From Terebella lapidaria (lineage: Eukaryota > Annelida > Polychaeta > Terebellida > Terebellidae): a stretch of DNA of 64,000 nucleotides. The DNA is taken from positions 20,540,868 through 20,604,867 of the forward strand of contig OX424555.1 of assembly GCA_949152475.1 (NCBI GenBank), read 5' to 3'. Shown in pieces: positions 34,290 through 47,560 of this stretch. Each line of letters opens with the position of its first letter. The first letter of the stretch is position 1. Below the pieces are notes generated by a model, which saw nothing but the letters and a program-made list of their open reading frames with translations, was not told where the DNA came from and did no database searches. The position numbers and the translations under genes are program-made.

Positions 34290-37200
34290 AGTCATAACGA
34301 TATGAATATCAGGTTGCTGATTTGAGAATATGTTCCATTACACTACTTGATATCTACCTCTGCGTATCCCATCGAACAGGATGATAATATCAACGTTGTC
34401 TTGACAGCAAATGCATAATTTTCGATAGTCCCACCACACAACATGACTCATTGTATTACACATCATACACACCACAGCCGACATCTGGAAAAACGACAGT
34501 TACTGTTATCCTAACTCCTATCCCGGCGTAAGATTATTATTCAAATGAAACATGTTGTTTGGGACAGTTTGTCAAAAACAATTGTGGTATCAAGCACGCG
34601 TAGGCGGACATTGAAGGTCACGCGATGAACTGAATCCAGATAAACTCGTTTCTATATATAGCTAATAGGCTTAATACATGCACCTATTTATATATTCACA
34701 GTAGTACGTGGGTGTTCGATGATGCGATGTAAGCACATGTTATGTTTTTGGATATGGTGTCTGTATTGTATGTGTATGTAAGATTTGGTGTCGCCAAATA
34801 TACATCTGTGATATTGGTTTGCCGTAAAATTTGTATTCAAATACATGGTATTTCAAATAACTGTATGAATTCATTGAAATATCCACCAATGACTTGTGAA
34901 AGCATCTTCAAACTAGAAGCATAGATATATGGGCAAAATATGTGAAAATAATATTTGAATGATGTACCGCCGATAATATTGATGCGGAGTGATTTCAAAA
35001 TAAAAATGCACCTTGTGGTGATTTCAAAATAAGAAGAAAAATTCATATTGAGGCCAATTTTACAGTTACGTATAGTTTTGACTAAACGTCAAGGCCTAAC
35101 GATGCATTTCAGTAGGCTAAGAAACAAGGTGACTCAATAAAACACCATTAGATCTAGGGCTGAGGCAATCCTAAGACATGTCAGACAAAATTCCGTCTCA
35201 GAATAACAAATAGATTATTTTCGAGATTCACTCCCACACACCACTGAGACATGTTTGTCTATGACAAGTCTAAAAATTAAATGTAGGTGTGTGTACATGA
35301 ATAATGCAACTTTCGTTAATCACAACAACAACGGCACATTCGATCCCTTAACCAACATCGAGGTCCTATATCAGGTAACATTCATTTAACTCTTAACTCC
35401 TTGTAGATGTGAAATCAGGACCTGGTTCCAGTCCCACAAGTGACATCAGTCATGTGTTATGAACAGATTGTTGCGAATATTCATCAATGCGTTTGAAAGG
35501 TTTAGCCGATTCAGACGAAATAGTTGGCTGGGTATGACTGATCACAATATTTACATTAAAATTTTCAACAATCATGTTCAACATCGTAATATATCTATAA
35601 AGATGTATAAAATGTTACTACGATCTTAGTGCAGATTGTCAGAACATTCGTTTGGAAGAACGTCCATGTGAAATGTAGTGATATGGACAGTCGGATTTAG
35701 CATACATTTGTTATTTGATTTTGAGTGGTGTTTCCAGGCCAGGATGTACCAGGCCAATTTATATTTTGAAACGCTTTTTAATATTTTTTATAGACCTCAC
35801 ATCATTTCATCACTTTCGTATGTAATATAGAATAGTGTGAAATGAATATACCATAGACTTGAACAGTATCACTATTGTGTCAGGTATATGCATAACATAT
35901 TACTGCATGGTACTATTCTTGGACGACTATACACTATCCAATGGACGAGAGGAACTTTGATACGTGGATCAATAGAACATAAAGTGGAAGTTTAAATACT
36001 AAAAACTACGTTGATTCATACCCTAATTATGGAGAAGATTATCTATTTCTTGCTGCGATTGCAACGTAATTCCTGTTTGGCGTGTTATGTCATTCTGTTC
36101 TGTAAAGTTGTTCGCTACATGATCCTAGTTGACGGAGAGCGCCGGAAGACAATCGGTCGTTACGGATGAGTTTTGCAGCTTGATCTGTGGTAACTAAACC
36201 AATTTAGACCATGTATTTCAAAATTACTGTAGTCTTTTTTGATGGGAAGAAAAATACACCCTAACAATAATGGACTGCTTGCAATTCATGCAAACACACG
36301 TCATTCCTCTGGTGGTTTCCGAACAGTCGTTTTAGTCGTAACTACACCTGTGCTTTTACGTTGATTATGGATGGATGACCGAAAAATGATCATTCACTAT
36401 TAGGACCTACCGGCTACTGAAGTTACCATTCACAAAAAAATACTAACTGTAATTAGCGATCCACTGAAATTTACATTCTCCCCAATTCTCGCCACCCCCA
36501 GGATTATGCGAATGTGTATATACACTGGCGTCGGAATACAACTCTAAAACATTATATATAGTATACATTTCCAAAAGATTTCATTTAATTGAATGAAAAA
36601 TCACATTTCTCAGAAACCCATGGACTATGCGTAATGGATCTACTGAGAAAATCATTCCGGTTATTAAATCGCGGAAGATTTTCCAAACCTGACTCAACTA
36701 GCAACGATATAAACAACTGAAAAAAGAGTAGATCCTCGATTGGACTACTCTACGGTGAGGTGGTGAAGCAGGGGTGGCAGGAAAGGGGGTCAGGGGGCGC
36801 TATATAGGCCTACCCCCACATCCCCGTTGGGAAAATTGTACCCAAAAAAATGTAAATTCCATTGCTTAAAACTTTAGAAATATATGATTCTATCGTGAAC
36901 CCTGTCTGAATTTTCCAGAAATGTTTTCTGTTTAAGTATATTTCGTTTACCTGAAACCAAGAAGTAAGAATTCACACACAATTTGTGTAGAAGAAACCAA
37001 GCAAAATTAAACAAGATCGATATGGCCTTAGTCACTGAATGATCAAAATAAAGTCAAAAGAATATTTTTAAAAAGTTATGGAATCTGGAGAATGGAAACC
37101 AGGTCTGGAGAATGGAAACCAGGTCAAGAGCCAGGAGAAGTTCAGAATCAACCTCAGAACACCCGAAAGCTCTGGCTTCTTGGGGGCCTTACGGCACCCC

Positions 37201-40200
37201 CGTAACCCCCAGACCGGACATTTTGGGGCCCCCACACTTTTCAAATGCTTCCTATGCCACTGTGTATATATTAACAATAGATGTTCTGAGCATGAGCAAA
37301 ACATGGGGGCCGGCCATAACAATGGGCTTGTACACTGAGTTTGCCTTCAGGAACAGGTCCAAATTCTCAAGTATCCAGGAATATTAGGATAGTTGTCAGT
37401 TCAGCGGTATTCCAATTCTGATGTGATATGGCCTGATACAGTACAGTTCTTATGCAATTATATGCTGAAAATATCATAATTTTTATTAGCTTACTACACG
37501 GAGTAACGGACAAGCCTGTGATTATTGCCGTCAATTCTATCGGGGGTATCCCCTGTATATCAATACATTATTTGTACGCCCGCATATTGTGAATGTCCTA
37601 CTCACTAAGAAGTACATCATCAATTTGTGGATTTGAGAACATGTTGCAAAACCTAACATCTGGTTATATAATTCTGTGTCTCTTGCCCAAATATGAACTC
37701 TCTGCCCCCAGTGTGTTTGGGATTTTGGTTTCTATTGCAAAATGTTGTATTTTACGTTCGTTATTGGCATCATCAAAATCTGACTGTATTGGTGGTAATA
37801 GATTGATACTTACATAAACAAAAAATTGTATAATTTTGGTGAAAATGTATGTATTACTGTATCACCATGGATACCACAAGACTGTTGATGCCAATCAAAA
37901 CTCTAAACGAAAAATTTATCACACCGGCGTCATCAGGGGCAGACAGTGTGCGATGGTTGTTTCTGCTGTACACATGGTGGGATATATAGACAACTTTTCA
38001 AGAACTGAACAAATAATTTAGAAATACAAAACAAGCCCACAAAATATGTTTATGACTAGTGCATGAGTATTCAATCACAAGCCAATATAATTCTGCCGTG
38101 TCATCTTGAAAGGTAGTATGTGACCAAAAGGCAGTGACCGACTTATTGGTACCATTAGATTCCTAGTTCAATACTCTCAAAGAAATCACTCTCCCAGTCA
38201 ATATTACGCGGTTATCAAATGATTAAAAAGCAGTTAGTTCAAACGTCTCCATAAATATCAATTCATAAAGCGGTATCTGCTCATACTACAGTTTTATGCT
38301 GCCTGTCTCTGGAAAAGGCAACCAGTTACTGCCTTCTAATTTGTCACGTGTAGCAGGAAAGGACAGTTACTGCTTTTCTATTCGATACTATTTGAATGCA
38401 CAAATTGGCACAGAACAGGTTCACCTTTCTCTTCAGCTGATTTCTCCAAATAAAAGTACATAATGTGAAATAAGGTATACAATAGGCTAAACATTGTGAG
38501 AGTATACCTCAGGGACGACAGACACATGAATATGTGAGAGAGAAGTTTAAGGTTTTTTTTCCATATTAGTGAATGATAACTTAACCTTAAAGGCCATTGA
38601 CGATGTATCACTAAAAATTGCAACCCATTTCCTGCTATACCAGTTTTATCATTATGTTCGGTTACATGATGCTAGTTGACGGAATGCGCCGGAAGACAAT
38701 CGGATGTTAGGGATGAGTTTGTAGCTTGATACGTGGTAACTAAACTAATTTACGTCACGTATTTGAAAATCACTGGTGACTTTTTCGATGGAATGAAAAA
38801 TATACCCTGACAATAATGAACTGCTTGCCATTCATACAAACACAACTCTTCCTCTAATCGTTTAGAAGAGTCGCTATAGTCGTTTATGCTCCAGATATGC
38901 TTTTACGTAGATTGTGGATGGATGACCGATCCAGTAGCAGGACCTACTGGCTACTGAAGTTACCATTCACAAAGAGTTCACTAGTTGTAATTAGCGATAC
39001 ACTGCATTTATATTCTTTCCAATATTCCCTCAGGATTATGCCCAATGTAATTATATTAATAATAGATGTCTACAAATCAGTGCACCTGATGATGATTATT
39101 ATTAATGAATGTTGTCAGTATAGGCGTAGTAGCCTTGTTTAATTTAGCAGGTAATAAATGATTCAAAATTATATCTCTTGTGTCTCAAAACTGGCACTAA
39201 AGAGAGACAAAAGGCGACAAAGGTATACAATTGAATTAGATCGAAATGAATTGTGGGCCTGTGGGTATATATCTACATACAAGAAGTTCAGCAAGTTGCA
39301 AATTTTATGAGACACGCTACACTGTCATCGACCAGTAAGATGCTTTTAACAATACATGGGAAGCAATACTCCAGCTCAGGGCAACTATTCCAAAACATAA
39401 TGCAATGTATGTTACGCCAAAATGTTGTGCTGTCGTTGTAATTTTTTGGTCATATGATCCGATAACCAAGACATTCATGAGTAAACTAGCTGAATAAAAC
39501 CTAGAGAAATTATTGGCTACTTACTCTGAGCCTAGTGGTTTAGGCCAGACTTATGATGATGATCCCGATGTTGATCATAAATGATCGCGAGGGAACCTGT
39601 GGCAACTTAGATTACGTATTAAAATATTGTTAGGGGAAAATATTAACAGAGAAATGCACTGAAAATGTCCGTTTGCATTGCATATAATACCACTCTAATG
39701 TAATTTTAATCTGTAAAATTTACCATTATTTCGTTCATCTGGAATCAGTGCGTTCTACACTATCTGGTATTTGCATGTCTGGGTAGTTGTTGGACATGAC
39801 TATATGATCAGCTCATCTATGAAGATTCGACCAACATTTCCAACAATGGTCAATTCCTACCGTATTATGTACCAACGCAGTTGTTAATCATGCTTTTTTG
39901 CACATAATGTCTGGTTTCGTGATGGCAGACATGAGGTAATACCAACTCAGCAGTGTGGAAATTGTTCAATATGTTCAATACTCTAATTCTTTGCATGGAC
40001 AACAGAGCATAATCAAAATGATAACGAAGTGTCACTGCATATGTTGAATTGTTCACCGCACCTGAGATGTCTTGCCACCGTTTATTAAGGCGCGTAAAAG
40101 GTTGTCTTGGATCTATCAGTGTTAAAGTTAAAGTTATCACATTTGATATATCGCTCTTGTCGGCCGAACTTAATCCGCTTTCAAAGGCACTTTACACTTT

Positions 40201-40440
40201 AACCCCAGTCTGATTGAGTGTACTTGTAGCAGCCACACTCGAAGCGCTCTATACAACACCCATTATCAACTGGTACCCATTTCAACCCTTGGTGAAGATA
40301 GACACATTAGTGGTGAATTGGCCATGGCAATAGGCCATGGCTATAGGTTATCGGACCAAAGTTCCGGTAACCTAACATCAGTTGCAAAATGGTTCTCTGG
40401 ACACTAGTCTAAAATGACATCCGCTGAATATCCATTACTT
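34290..40440. repeat. Segmental duplication, copy B
   Basis: Same order as copy A. It lacks the TTCTAC MITE and the ACCCTGCAGC element found in A. It has the 31100-type block twice (36070-36150 and 38640-38700) and its own insertions, including a family-364 pair facing each other at 37715-38075. The stretch 36730-37400 is GC-richer and unassigned. No host gene. Confidence 0.65.
40344..40376. repeat. Isolated terminal hairpin of an array-type element
   Basis: AGGTTATCGGACC pairs with GGTAACCTA around a short loop. It is the same palindrome that begins the array element at 46070, standing alone here without repeats. Confidence 0.6.
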
Positions 40441-41067
40441 CATGACAATATACCAACATAACCTGATGAATGAGATCTTTATATGAGTCTAAAATTTAAC
40501 TATGTGTACAAAACTAACTTTGAACCTATATAAAACTAATTTTGTATTATCAGTCCTGTACGTGTAAACATTCGATGCAATTATTTTGTGTTAATCGACC
40601 AGTATGTTGAGAGTTCCAAAATGGCATATATCAGACGCAGGCACGGTTCGGAAAAACACTTTGTCAGATGAAAGCCACCGTATGTGACACACATTTTTGC
40701 CTGCATTTATCTGATAATAACTGTAACACTCTGAGCGTTGTTTGGTGCGCTTGGAGCAATTAACAACAAGTATATTTACCACTGGTATCTAGGGGGAGTT
40801 TGACGGGCTTAAACGTGAGTATAATCGATATTGTTTTCCTCACGTTCAATAATTTATTACGAGCGAGTCAAACACATTCAGACTGCAGTATGACGTGATG
40901 AGTAGCAATTTTTCGCTTCTCTTGAACGAGAATCATGGTTTTAATCATACCCGAGAAAAGGTTTACATCATAACGTCTCCTCGCGACGCGCGAGATAACC
41001 ATATTAATTATATCCCTTAATACAAAACACAACTTCCAGATAGATAGACACATTTGGTCATCACACG

Positions 41068-42135
41068 ATGTCTGGAGAGGAGACTGTGTTGGTAACAGGT
41101 GCTGCAGGCTTCATTGCCACCCATATAGTGCAGCAACTCCAGGAGAAGGGCTACAGAGTACGTGGATCTGTCCGCTCCTTGGATAATGAAGCCAAGACAA
41201 AGGCGATCAAGGAACTCTGTCCTGACGCTAAGTACCCAATCGAATTGTTTGAGGCTGACCTATCAAAGCCTACTGGATGGGAAGAGGCAGTCTCAGGATG
41301 CAAGTTTGTCATTCACACTGCGAGTCCATTGCCAGCCAAGAACCCGGGAAATGCAGACGAGGTCATTCGACCAGCAGTTGATGGCACACTGCACGTCTTG
41401 AAAGCTTGCCGTGCGACTGGTGGTGTTCGACGCGTGGTTCTCACAAGCTCAGTTGCAGCCATCTGTAATCAAACAGTAACTGGAACTTACAATGAGAAGG
41501 ATTGGACGGATGTTGACAAAACCGAAACGCCATATTATAAGAGCAAAACGCTTGCTGAGAAAGCGGCTTGGGATTTCATTGCAAAACTCCCAGAAGAAGA
41601 GAAGTTCGAGCTGGCTGTTGTGAATCCTGGTCTGGTCATTGGACCTGTCCTGTGCGGAGGTAACCCGACGGTCTTGGAGATTCCACGCAGAATCCTCCAG
41701 AAAGAGTTGCCAATAGTGGCACCACTCAACTTCTTTGTCATTGACGTCAGAGACACGGCAACAGCCCACATCAAGGCCATGACAGTCCCAGAAGCTGCCG
41801 GCAATCGCCACATTCTCGTCTCGAGCAACATATGGATGAAAGAGGTCTGTGCCATCTACGACAAAGAGTTTGGCCCACTTGGCTACAAAGTTCCAAAGAC
41901 AGAGGCTCCGAAATTCATCATGAAAATTGCCTCCTTCTTCGACAAAACTGTGAAGATGATCATGCCACTCATGGGCAAAGTTATAACGTGTGACAGCACA
42001 CGCATGCGTTCAATTTTAAACATTGAGCCTCGTGATATCAAGCAAAGTTTCATAGATATGGCATATAGTATGATCGAACGTGGTTTAGTTAAGAAAACGA
42101 AGAAATATATGGCAGTCAAACAGGTTTCAGAGTAA
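41068..42135 (+). CDS. Extended SDR reductase, DFR/cinnamoyl-CoA-reductase-like, 355 aa, single exon
   Basis: Starts at ATG 41068 and ends at TAA with no intron. The N-terminal Rossmann fold has VLVTGAAGFIA (residues 7-17), HTASP at 83-87 and an Arg at 36 that favours NADPH. The catalytic Ser lies in LTSS (125-128) and the YxxxK pair is Y156/K160 (YYKSK). The length and a variable C-terminal substrate half fit the dihydroflavonol reductase/cinnamoyl-CoA reductase-like group, whose animal members reduce aldehydes or ketones of unknown identity. It is probably cytosolic, since there is no signal peptide or membrane segment. The nearest genes are more than 9 kb away. Lack of introns among intron-rich neighbours could mean retrocopy or transfer, but intronless members of this group occur in invertebrates. 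Substrate not predictable. Confidence 0.9.
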   Translation: MSGEETVLVTGAAGFIATHIVQQLQEKGYRVRGSVRSLDNEAKTKAIKELCPDAKYPIELFEADLSKPTGWEEAVSGCKFVIHTASPLPAKNPGNADEVIRPAVDGTLHVLKACRATGGVRRVVLTSSVAAICNQTVTGTYNEKDWTDVDKTETPYYKSKTLAEKAAWDFIAKLPEEEKFELAVVNPGLVIGPVLCGGNPTVLEIPRRILQKELPIVAPLNFFVIDVRDTATAHIKAMTVPEAAGNRHILVSSNIWMKEVCAIYDKEFGPLGYKVPKTEAPKFIMKIASFFDKTVKMIMPLMGKVITCDSTRMRSILNIEPRDIKQSFIDMAYSMIERGLVKKTKKYMAVKQVSE

Positions 42136-42139
42136 ATAG

Positions 42140-44340
42140 TAGAACTAAATTATCTTACATGTACTTAAGTTTATACGTGAATAATTTTTAATATCAACAC
42201 AACTCTGTGATCACGCAAATGTGATTGAAATGGGCCATATGTGATATATGGGATTTACGAAAACTATTTGATTCGTCACCAGCTATTCTTGGACATTGAC
42301 AGTTATCTATGGTTGACAGCTGAATATACCAAACTGTGAAATGTACCAAAATGTAACACAACATGATAAATGGACGGTGCAAATGATAATGACTACACAC
42401 ATATTCAGGGGCCACCCGAATGGTTCAGTAGAACCGTTTACGCAGAAATATTTACATGTACTTGTCATACACCTATTTTGATGGGTTTGTTTCGGACTTT
42501 TAAGTTGCTTTAATGACTTGTACTAATTGCATCTGATGTACTACTGTAAAACAACTATTGACACACTGTCTGCCCCTAAGTGTGGCTTTCGACATAAATG
42601 TTTCGTCCAGCTGTGTTTGTTGTATTATAATCAGCAAAATCTTATACTAAACGGTGATAGGTTGCTATGTACATTCCTGAGAAGGTAGCTTCAGATGAGA
42701 TATTATGTTACATGTGAATAGCAACCAATTTTTAAACTGGATATAAAACTGTGCAAAAAATATAAATAAACATGATCAACACCAATATGAATACAAGTGG
42801 ACAATGATAAAATGTTATATTCCTGGTCAACATAGTGTTTAGGCGATAGTGCGTGTTCATTCAGTTCATTCACTTTAGAATACAGTTTGGGATAGCGTAT
42901 TTAATTTTGATTGCTTGAACCCTTTTATTGACAAAATTTAGTTGATGATATTAACCCTATTTCTCTGGAAGACAAACATTTTTCATATATATACTAGATC
43001 ATCAACATTGCCTTTCTGTCTGAGAATATACAATATAATTATTAATCACTCTATTCCCTTCACAGTTGCATCAAACTATATCTTACTTGTGATTATACTA
43101 ATATTTAGTTCTGAGTTTTTCTGACGACACTTGCATATGTGTCATCTAGATTTTGAAATTAAAACACGTTATTAACTTTGCATTAGCATTCAACCAATCG
43201 TGTTGTGCGGTTGAAGGCTTCAGTCAGAAATGATCCGAGGTGGAAAATTCGTTTGGAAATGTGTGCATGTTTTCAGCCACGAGCCTGATACACACACTTT
43301 GCAACCAGTCATGCATAATCCAACTGTCAGTCAACGCTTTGTTATTGCCTGTGGTGAGAATTACATTTTGACAGTGTGTTGATGACGCTAATTCTCCAAA
43401 GTCGAAACACAAATGCTTTTCAGGAGAATCCAAGCGGTGTGTGAGGGATGCATGAAGTACCACACGTGCTGAAAGTCTTGGATTGGCATACCATATAAAC
43501 GTTAAAAGCTTGGTGCTTATGTTAGCTGCCTATATCCATAACCAATGAGACACATATTTGGAACTGAAAGGTGTACAAATAATGCAACATTTGTCACACA
43601 TTTCAACCTTAGAACTATACCAATGTGTATGGTTCTTGTCTCTCACTACTAATTGGTTGATCGCTAATATACAACGTTTGTTACATACGGTGGCTCTTTT
43701 AGGACATTATTTTTCTTTTTTTAAAAGTTTGAACTGTTATTCCTCATTGTTGACCCAGAAAATACAAACATGATTAGATTCGGAGCAATGTACTTTTTGA
43801 ATTTTTACATTACCTATGTTAGTTGCTGTGTTTTGACTCTTTTGTATAATGATATTGATTTCCAATATTTTTGTAGAATTTGATAAATTTCTTTAAATAT
43901 TATAAAAAAAGTCATCCCAAAGAAATATTCACCCAAAAAAATTAATGAGTTCATGCTATTATTCAGTCCAGAATGACCGTGACAGACGTACAATCCACTG
44001 GTACGTCCGTCACGTACGTCCATCACGAAATTGCTTTTCAAGCAGTCACAGCATTTCAATCACACCAGATTGTCAGAATTATACTTTAGTATTCTCTAGC
44101 TCTAGTACTATCAAACAGTGCTACATGTAGCATGTGCACCCAATATACTATAAACATCCACATAGTACACAATATATCAAGTTCAAAATATGGATACCTA
44201 TTACCGGTAAACATTCCGCACTTTGTTTCTTCAGCAAAAACTTTACAAGTCAAAATTAGACGTCAAGGCCTAAAAAAAGGCATTTCGATTGGAATTTGTA
44301 TACATGTATATCTACCATTAGTGAGGTAAGAATGTTTGCC
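42140..44340. other. Intergenic, no gene; one 364-family copy
   Basis: The stretch 42455-42670 is an inverted, decayed copy of the 364-bp family (GGTTTGTTTCGGACTTTTAA, ACACTGTCTGCCCC). The rest is AT-rich and unassigned. Near 43980-44030 is a small inverted cluster of ACGTCCGTCACG. Confidence 0.55.
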
Positions 44341-44990
44341 TACGACGAAGAGTCCATTAACCTAACGCCGCACCACCTTCCAGATATTGGCGAAGATGGC
44401 GATTCAGCACAAACATTTTAGGCCGAAGTCTAAGTTCATCCACCATACCTCAGACATGTTTGTTTACGGCGACGAATCCGAAAATGATGTGCGTTTAGAT
44501 GAATGACGCATCGTTTCCGAGATATGCAGGCAGAAAAGTAAAAATTACTAACTGAGCAAAATAACCCAACGACGAAAATGAAAAATGCCAAAAAATGTTT
44601 AGGCCAAGGTCAAAATTAACTCAATATTAGTATGCCCAAAGATATATTTGTCCAGTGAAATGAGTCCTGATGTTTCACTCTACGATGCACGGTTTCCGAG
44701 ATATTGACGAGAATTAAAAATACCGACTTGACGGTCAGACTTCATCCAACATACAATATACCCCTCAGCCATTTTTATCTAGTGCAAAAAGTCTAAAAAT
44801 AACGTCCGTTTCACTCTATGACACTATTTCAAAGTTATCGTAAAAAATAAAAAAAAGCTGAGTTAGCATAAAAAAAACCCAACATATCCCCTAACACCGG
44901 TACATTTTTGTTTAGGGCGACGAAACCGAAAATAACGTCCGTTTCGCTCTACGACCCACTGCATTTGTTTCGGACAAATGCAGTGGGCCT
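44340..44990 (-). repeat. Inverted copy of the ~146-bp array with terminal hairpin
   Basis: CGTTTCCGAGATAT, ACATGTTTGT and CAAAAATG recur in the reverse orientation of the 4716-5430 array, with about four degenerate units. The 44955-44987 end is a perfect hairpin, CCCACTGCATTTGT paired with ACAAATGCAGTGGG around TTCGG, consistent with an element terminus. Confidence 0.7.
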
Positions 44991-45339
44991 TAAAGGATGA
45001 CTAAAAAATCCCTTTACAGCTCTGAATCAAATGTAATCAATAGGGTTCCTGTCAGACACCATATCAACCTATGTGTCAAGTCACAGAAGTGTAGCACAAC
45101 TTCACAAGTATTTTTTTAGTTGAATGTCAGGCACCAGAGTGCAAGTGACAAATGCTGGAAGTTGAGTCAGCTGGTGAAAAAAATAAATATTCTGCAAGAA
45201 ATCTGATATTTCCTCCGGTTTTCTACGGAAACCATGTTCAGTTCACATTTCCTGACATGTAAAAGTGTACATAATGTACATGGTATTTTGTTTTCAAAAC
45301 TATTTAGGAATCAGAATGAGCAATATTCGTACCCAATGT

Positions 45340-45610
45340 AAATGCATGTAGGATATAATTAGGCATCCCGAATATTCTCATGATCTTGCACTTGACCTTT
45401 GACCTCATTTTCAAGGTCAGATCACAAAATGGCTAATATCTCACTTTTCATTGACTTTACAGTTTAGGAATCAATTGTGGACACGCTGAATATTCTGGTG
45501 GCCTTGAATTGACCAATGACCTTATTTTCAAGGTCACGAGACAAAAGGCTAATTATATATCTAAAATATATATTGTCCGGTGACCTTTCTCAGCCCTTGG
45601 GCTAAATTTT
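45340..45610 (+). repeat. AAGGTCA-type array fragment
   Basis: About two units with CTCATTTTCAAGGTCAGA, ATGGCTAATATCTCAC and AGGAATCAATTGTGGACA. It ends in TTGTCCGGTGACCTTTCTCAG and GCCCTTGGGC, the right terminus of the class. Confidence 0.75.
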
Positions 45611-46068
45611 ATAATTAGTTTAATGAAACCTAACAAATTTCCACTTAATAACTCCCATAAAATAAATTGAACTGAATAGAATGAATAAAGGTAACATGAC
45701 TAATTTATATATAAAATTAATGTCGCTTCCGTTCATCACAAATATATGGATTGAGAAAATCACTGAACAAAATCACATGATGTAAGCCTAGACTCACAGA
45801 GAAGGTAATTGCTCTTGTTTAGAGTATTTGCATTTGTTATTTTTTTAAACTTATATTTACCCACACGAAAACATTTTCGTAACTGTTAGGTGAACCCTTT
45901 CAGGGCATACTATTACATGGAGATCATACATGGAGATCATTTAATCATACAAACAAATTAGCCGTAGACCCCATTTGTTGTCTAGTTACGGGCCTGTGCT
46001 CGTAATTATTATTATTATATTATTATTTATTATAATCTGTTTTTATAAACCTGGTTTACATCGTTTTT

Positions 46069-47560
46069 TAGGTTACCGGACCTATGGTCCGATAACCTAT
46101 TGGCATGGCGTTGCGTCCGTCGCCCTCGTCCGTCGTCCGTCGTCGTCCGTCGTCGTCCACATTTTTATCTTTTTTGTTTACAGGTGAATTCTTCTGAAAT
46201 TTTGCACAAAAATACTTTAAAATAATTCAAGAAGGAGATATTTTTTAGTTTTTTTATTTTCGCATTTTTTTTTCAAAATGGCGGCCGTTTTTTTTATACA
46301 TAACATTCCTCATATGTACTCCTATGATGTCTATAAATTTTGTTGCGCTTGAATCGCTCGAAGTGGGCCATTTTGGCCCAAACTCGGCCCAAATGGGACT
46401 TTCCCATGTTAAATTCTCCTATGCTTTATATTGGGACACATTATGCCTAATATCTCACTTAATATTGAGATTAGAGACTAGGAATCAATTGTGGACATAT
46501 AGGAAATTATATATGCTGAATATTCTCGTGACCTTGAATTTGACCTCTGACCTCAATTTCAAGGTCAGAGCACAAAATGGCTGATATCTCGCTTATTATC
46601 GACTCTACAGCTTAGGAATCAATTGTGGACATATAGGGAATGATATAGGTTGAATATTCTGATGACCTTGAATTTGACCTTTGACCCTATTTTCAAGGTC
46701 ATAAGACAAAATGGCTAATATCTCGCTTGTTATCGACTTTACAGCTTATGAATCAGTTATGAACATATAGGAAATGATATATGCAGATTATTGTCATGAC
46801 CTTGAATTTGACCTTTGACCTCATTTTCAAGGTTACAGGACAAAATGGCTAATATCTCACTTATTATCGACTCTACAGCTTAGGAATCAATTGTGGACAT
46901 GTAGGAAATGATATATGCTGAATATTCTGATGACCTTGAATTTGACCTTTGACGGCATTTTCAAGGTCATAGGACAAAATGGCTAATATCTCGCTTGTTA
47001 TCGACTTTACAGCTTAGGAATCAGTTATGAACATACAGGAAATGATATATGCAGATTATTGTCATGACCTTGAATTTGACCTTTGACCTCATTTTCAAGG
47101 TCACAGGACAAAATGGCTAATATCTCACTTATTATCGATTTTACAGCTTAGGAATCAATTGTGGACATGTAGGAAATGATATATGCTGAATATTCTCGGA
47201 CCTTGAATTTGACCTCTGACCTCATTTTCAAGGTCCAAGGACAAACTGGCTCATACCTGGCTCCTCTATTGACTGTATGGCTTGGGAATCAATTGTGGAC
47301 ATGATATAGAAAATGATATACACTTAGTATTTTGATGACCTTGAATTTGCCCCTTCATTTTCAAGGCCACAGCACAAAATTGCTAATATCTCGCTGATTA
47401 TTGAATTTACAGCTTAGCAATCAACTGTGGACATGATATATGCTTGATGTTATATATGCTGAATATTCTCTTGACCTTGAATTCAACCAGTGACCTGGCT
47501 AACATCTAAAATATTAAACATTGTCCGTTAACATATCTTTGGCCCTTGGCCTAATTTTTT
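46069..47560 (+). mobile_element. Array element: hairpin, CGTC microsatellite, ~134-bp nuclear-receptor-site repeats, hairpin
   Basis: The left end is the palindrome AGGTTACCGGACC/GGTCCGATAACCT (46069-46099), followed by (CGTCCGT)n at 46115-46160. About eight core units of about 134 bp follow (ATGGCTAATATCTCGC at roughly 46574, 46711, 46843, 46977, 47111). The right end has GTCCGTTAACAT (a decayed inverted copy of the left end), then GGCCCTTGGCC and a T-run. Each core unit carries TGACCTTGA, a TGACCTTTGACC(T)-like direct repeat and TTTTCAAGGTCA. The layout resembles non-autonomous Helentron (HINE/DINE-like) elements. Class assignment is inference. Confidence 0.7.

Noticed and set aside
39160-39600. 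Possible transposase or RT relic (NAMYVTPKCC, YDPITKTFMSKL)
   Set aside because: Several frames look protein-like in patches, but no family motif is clear enough to call.
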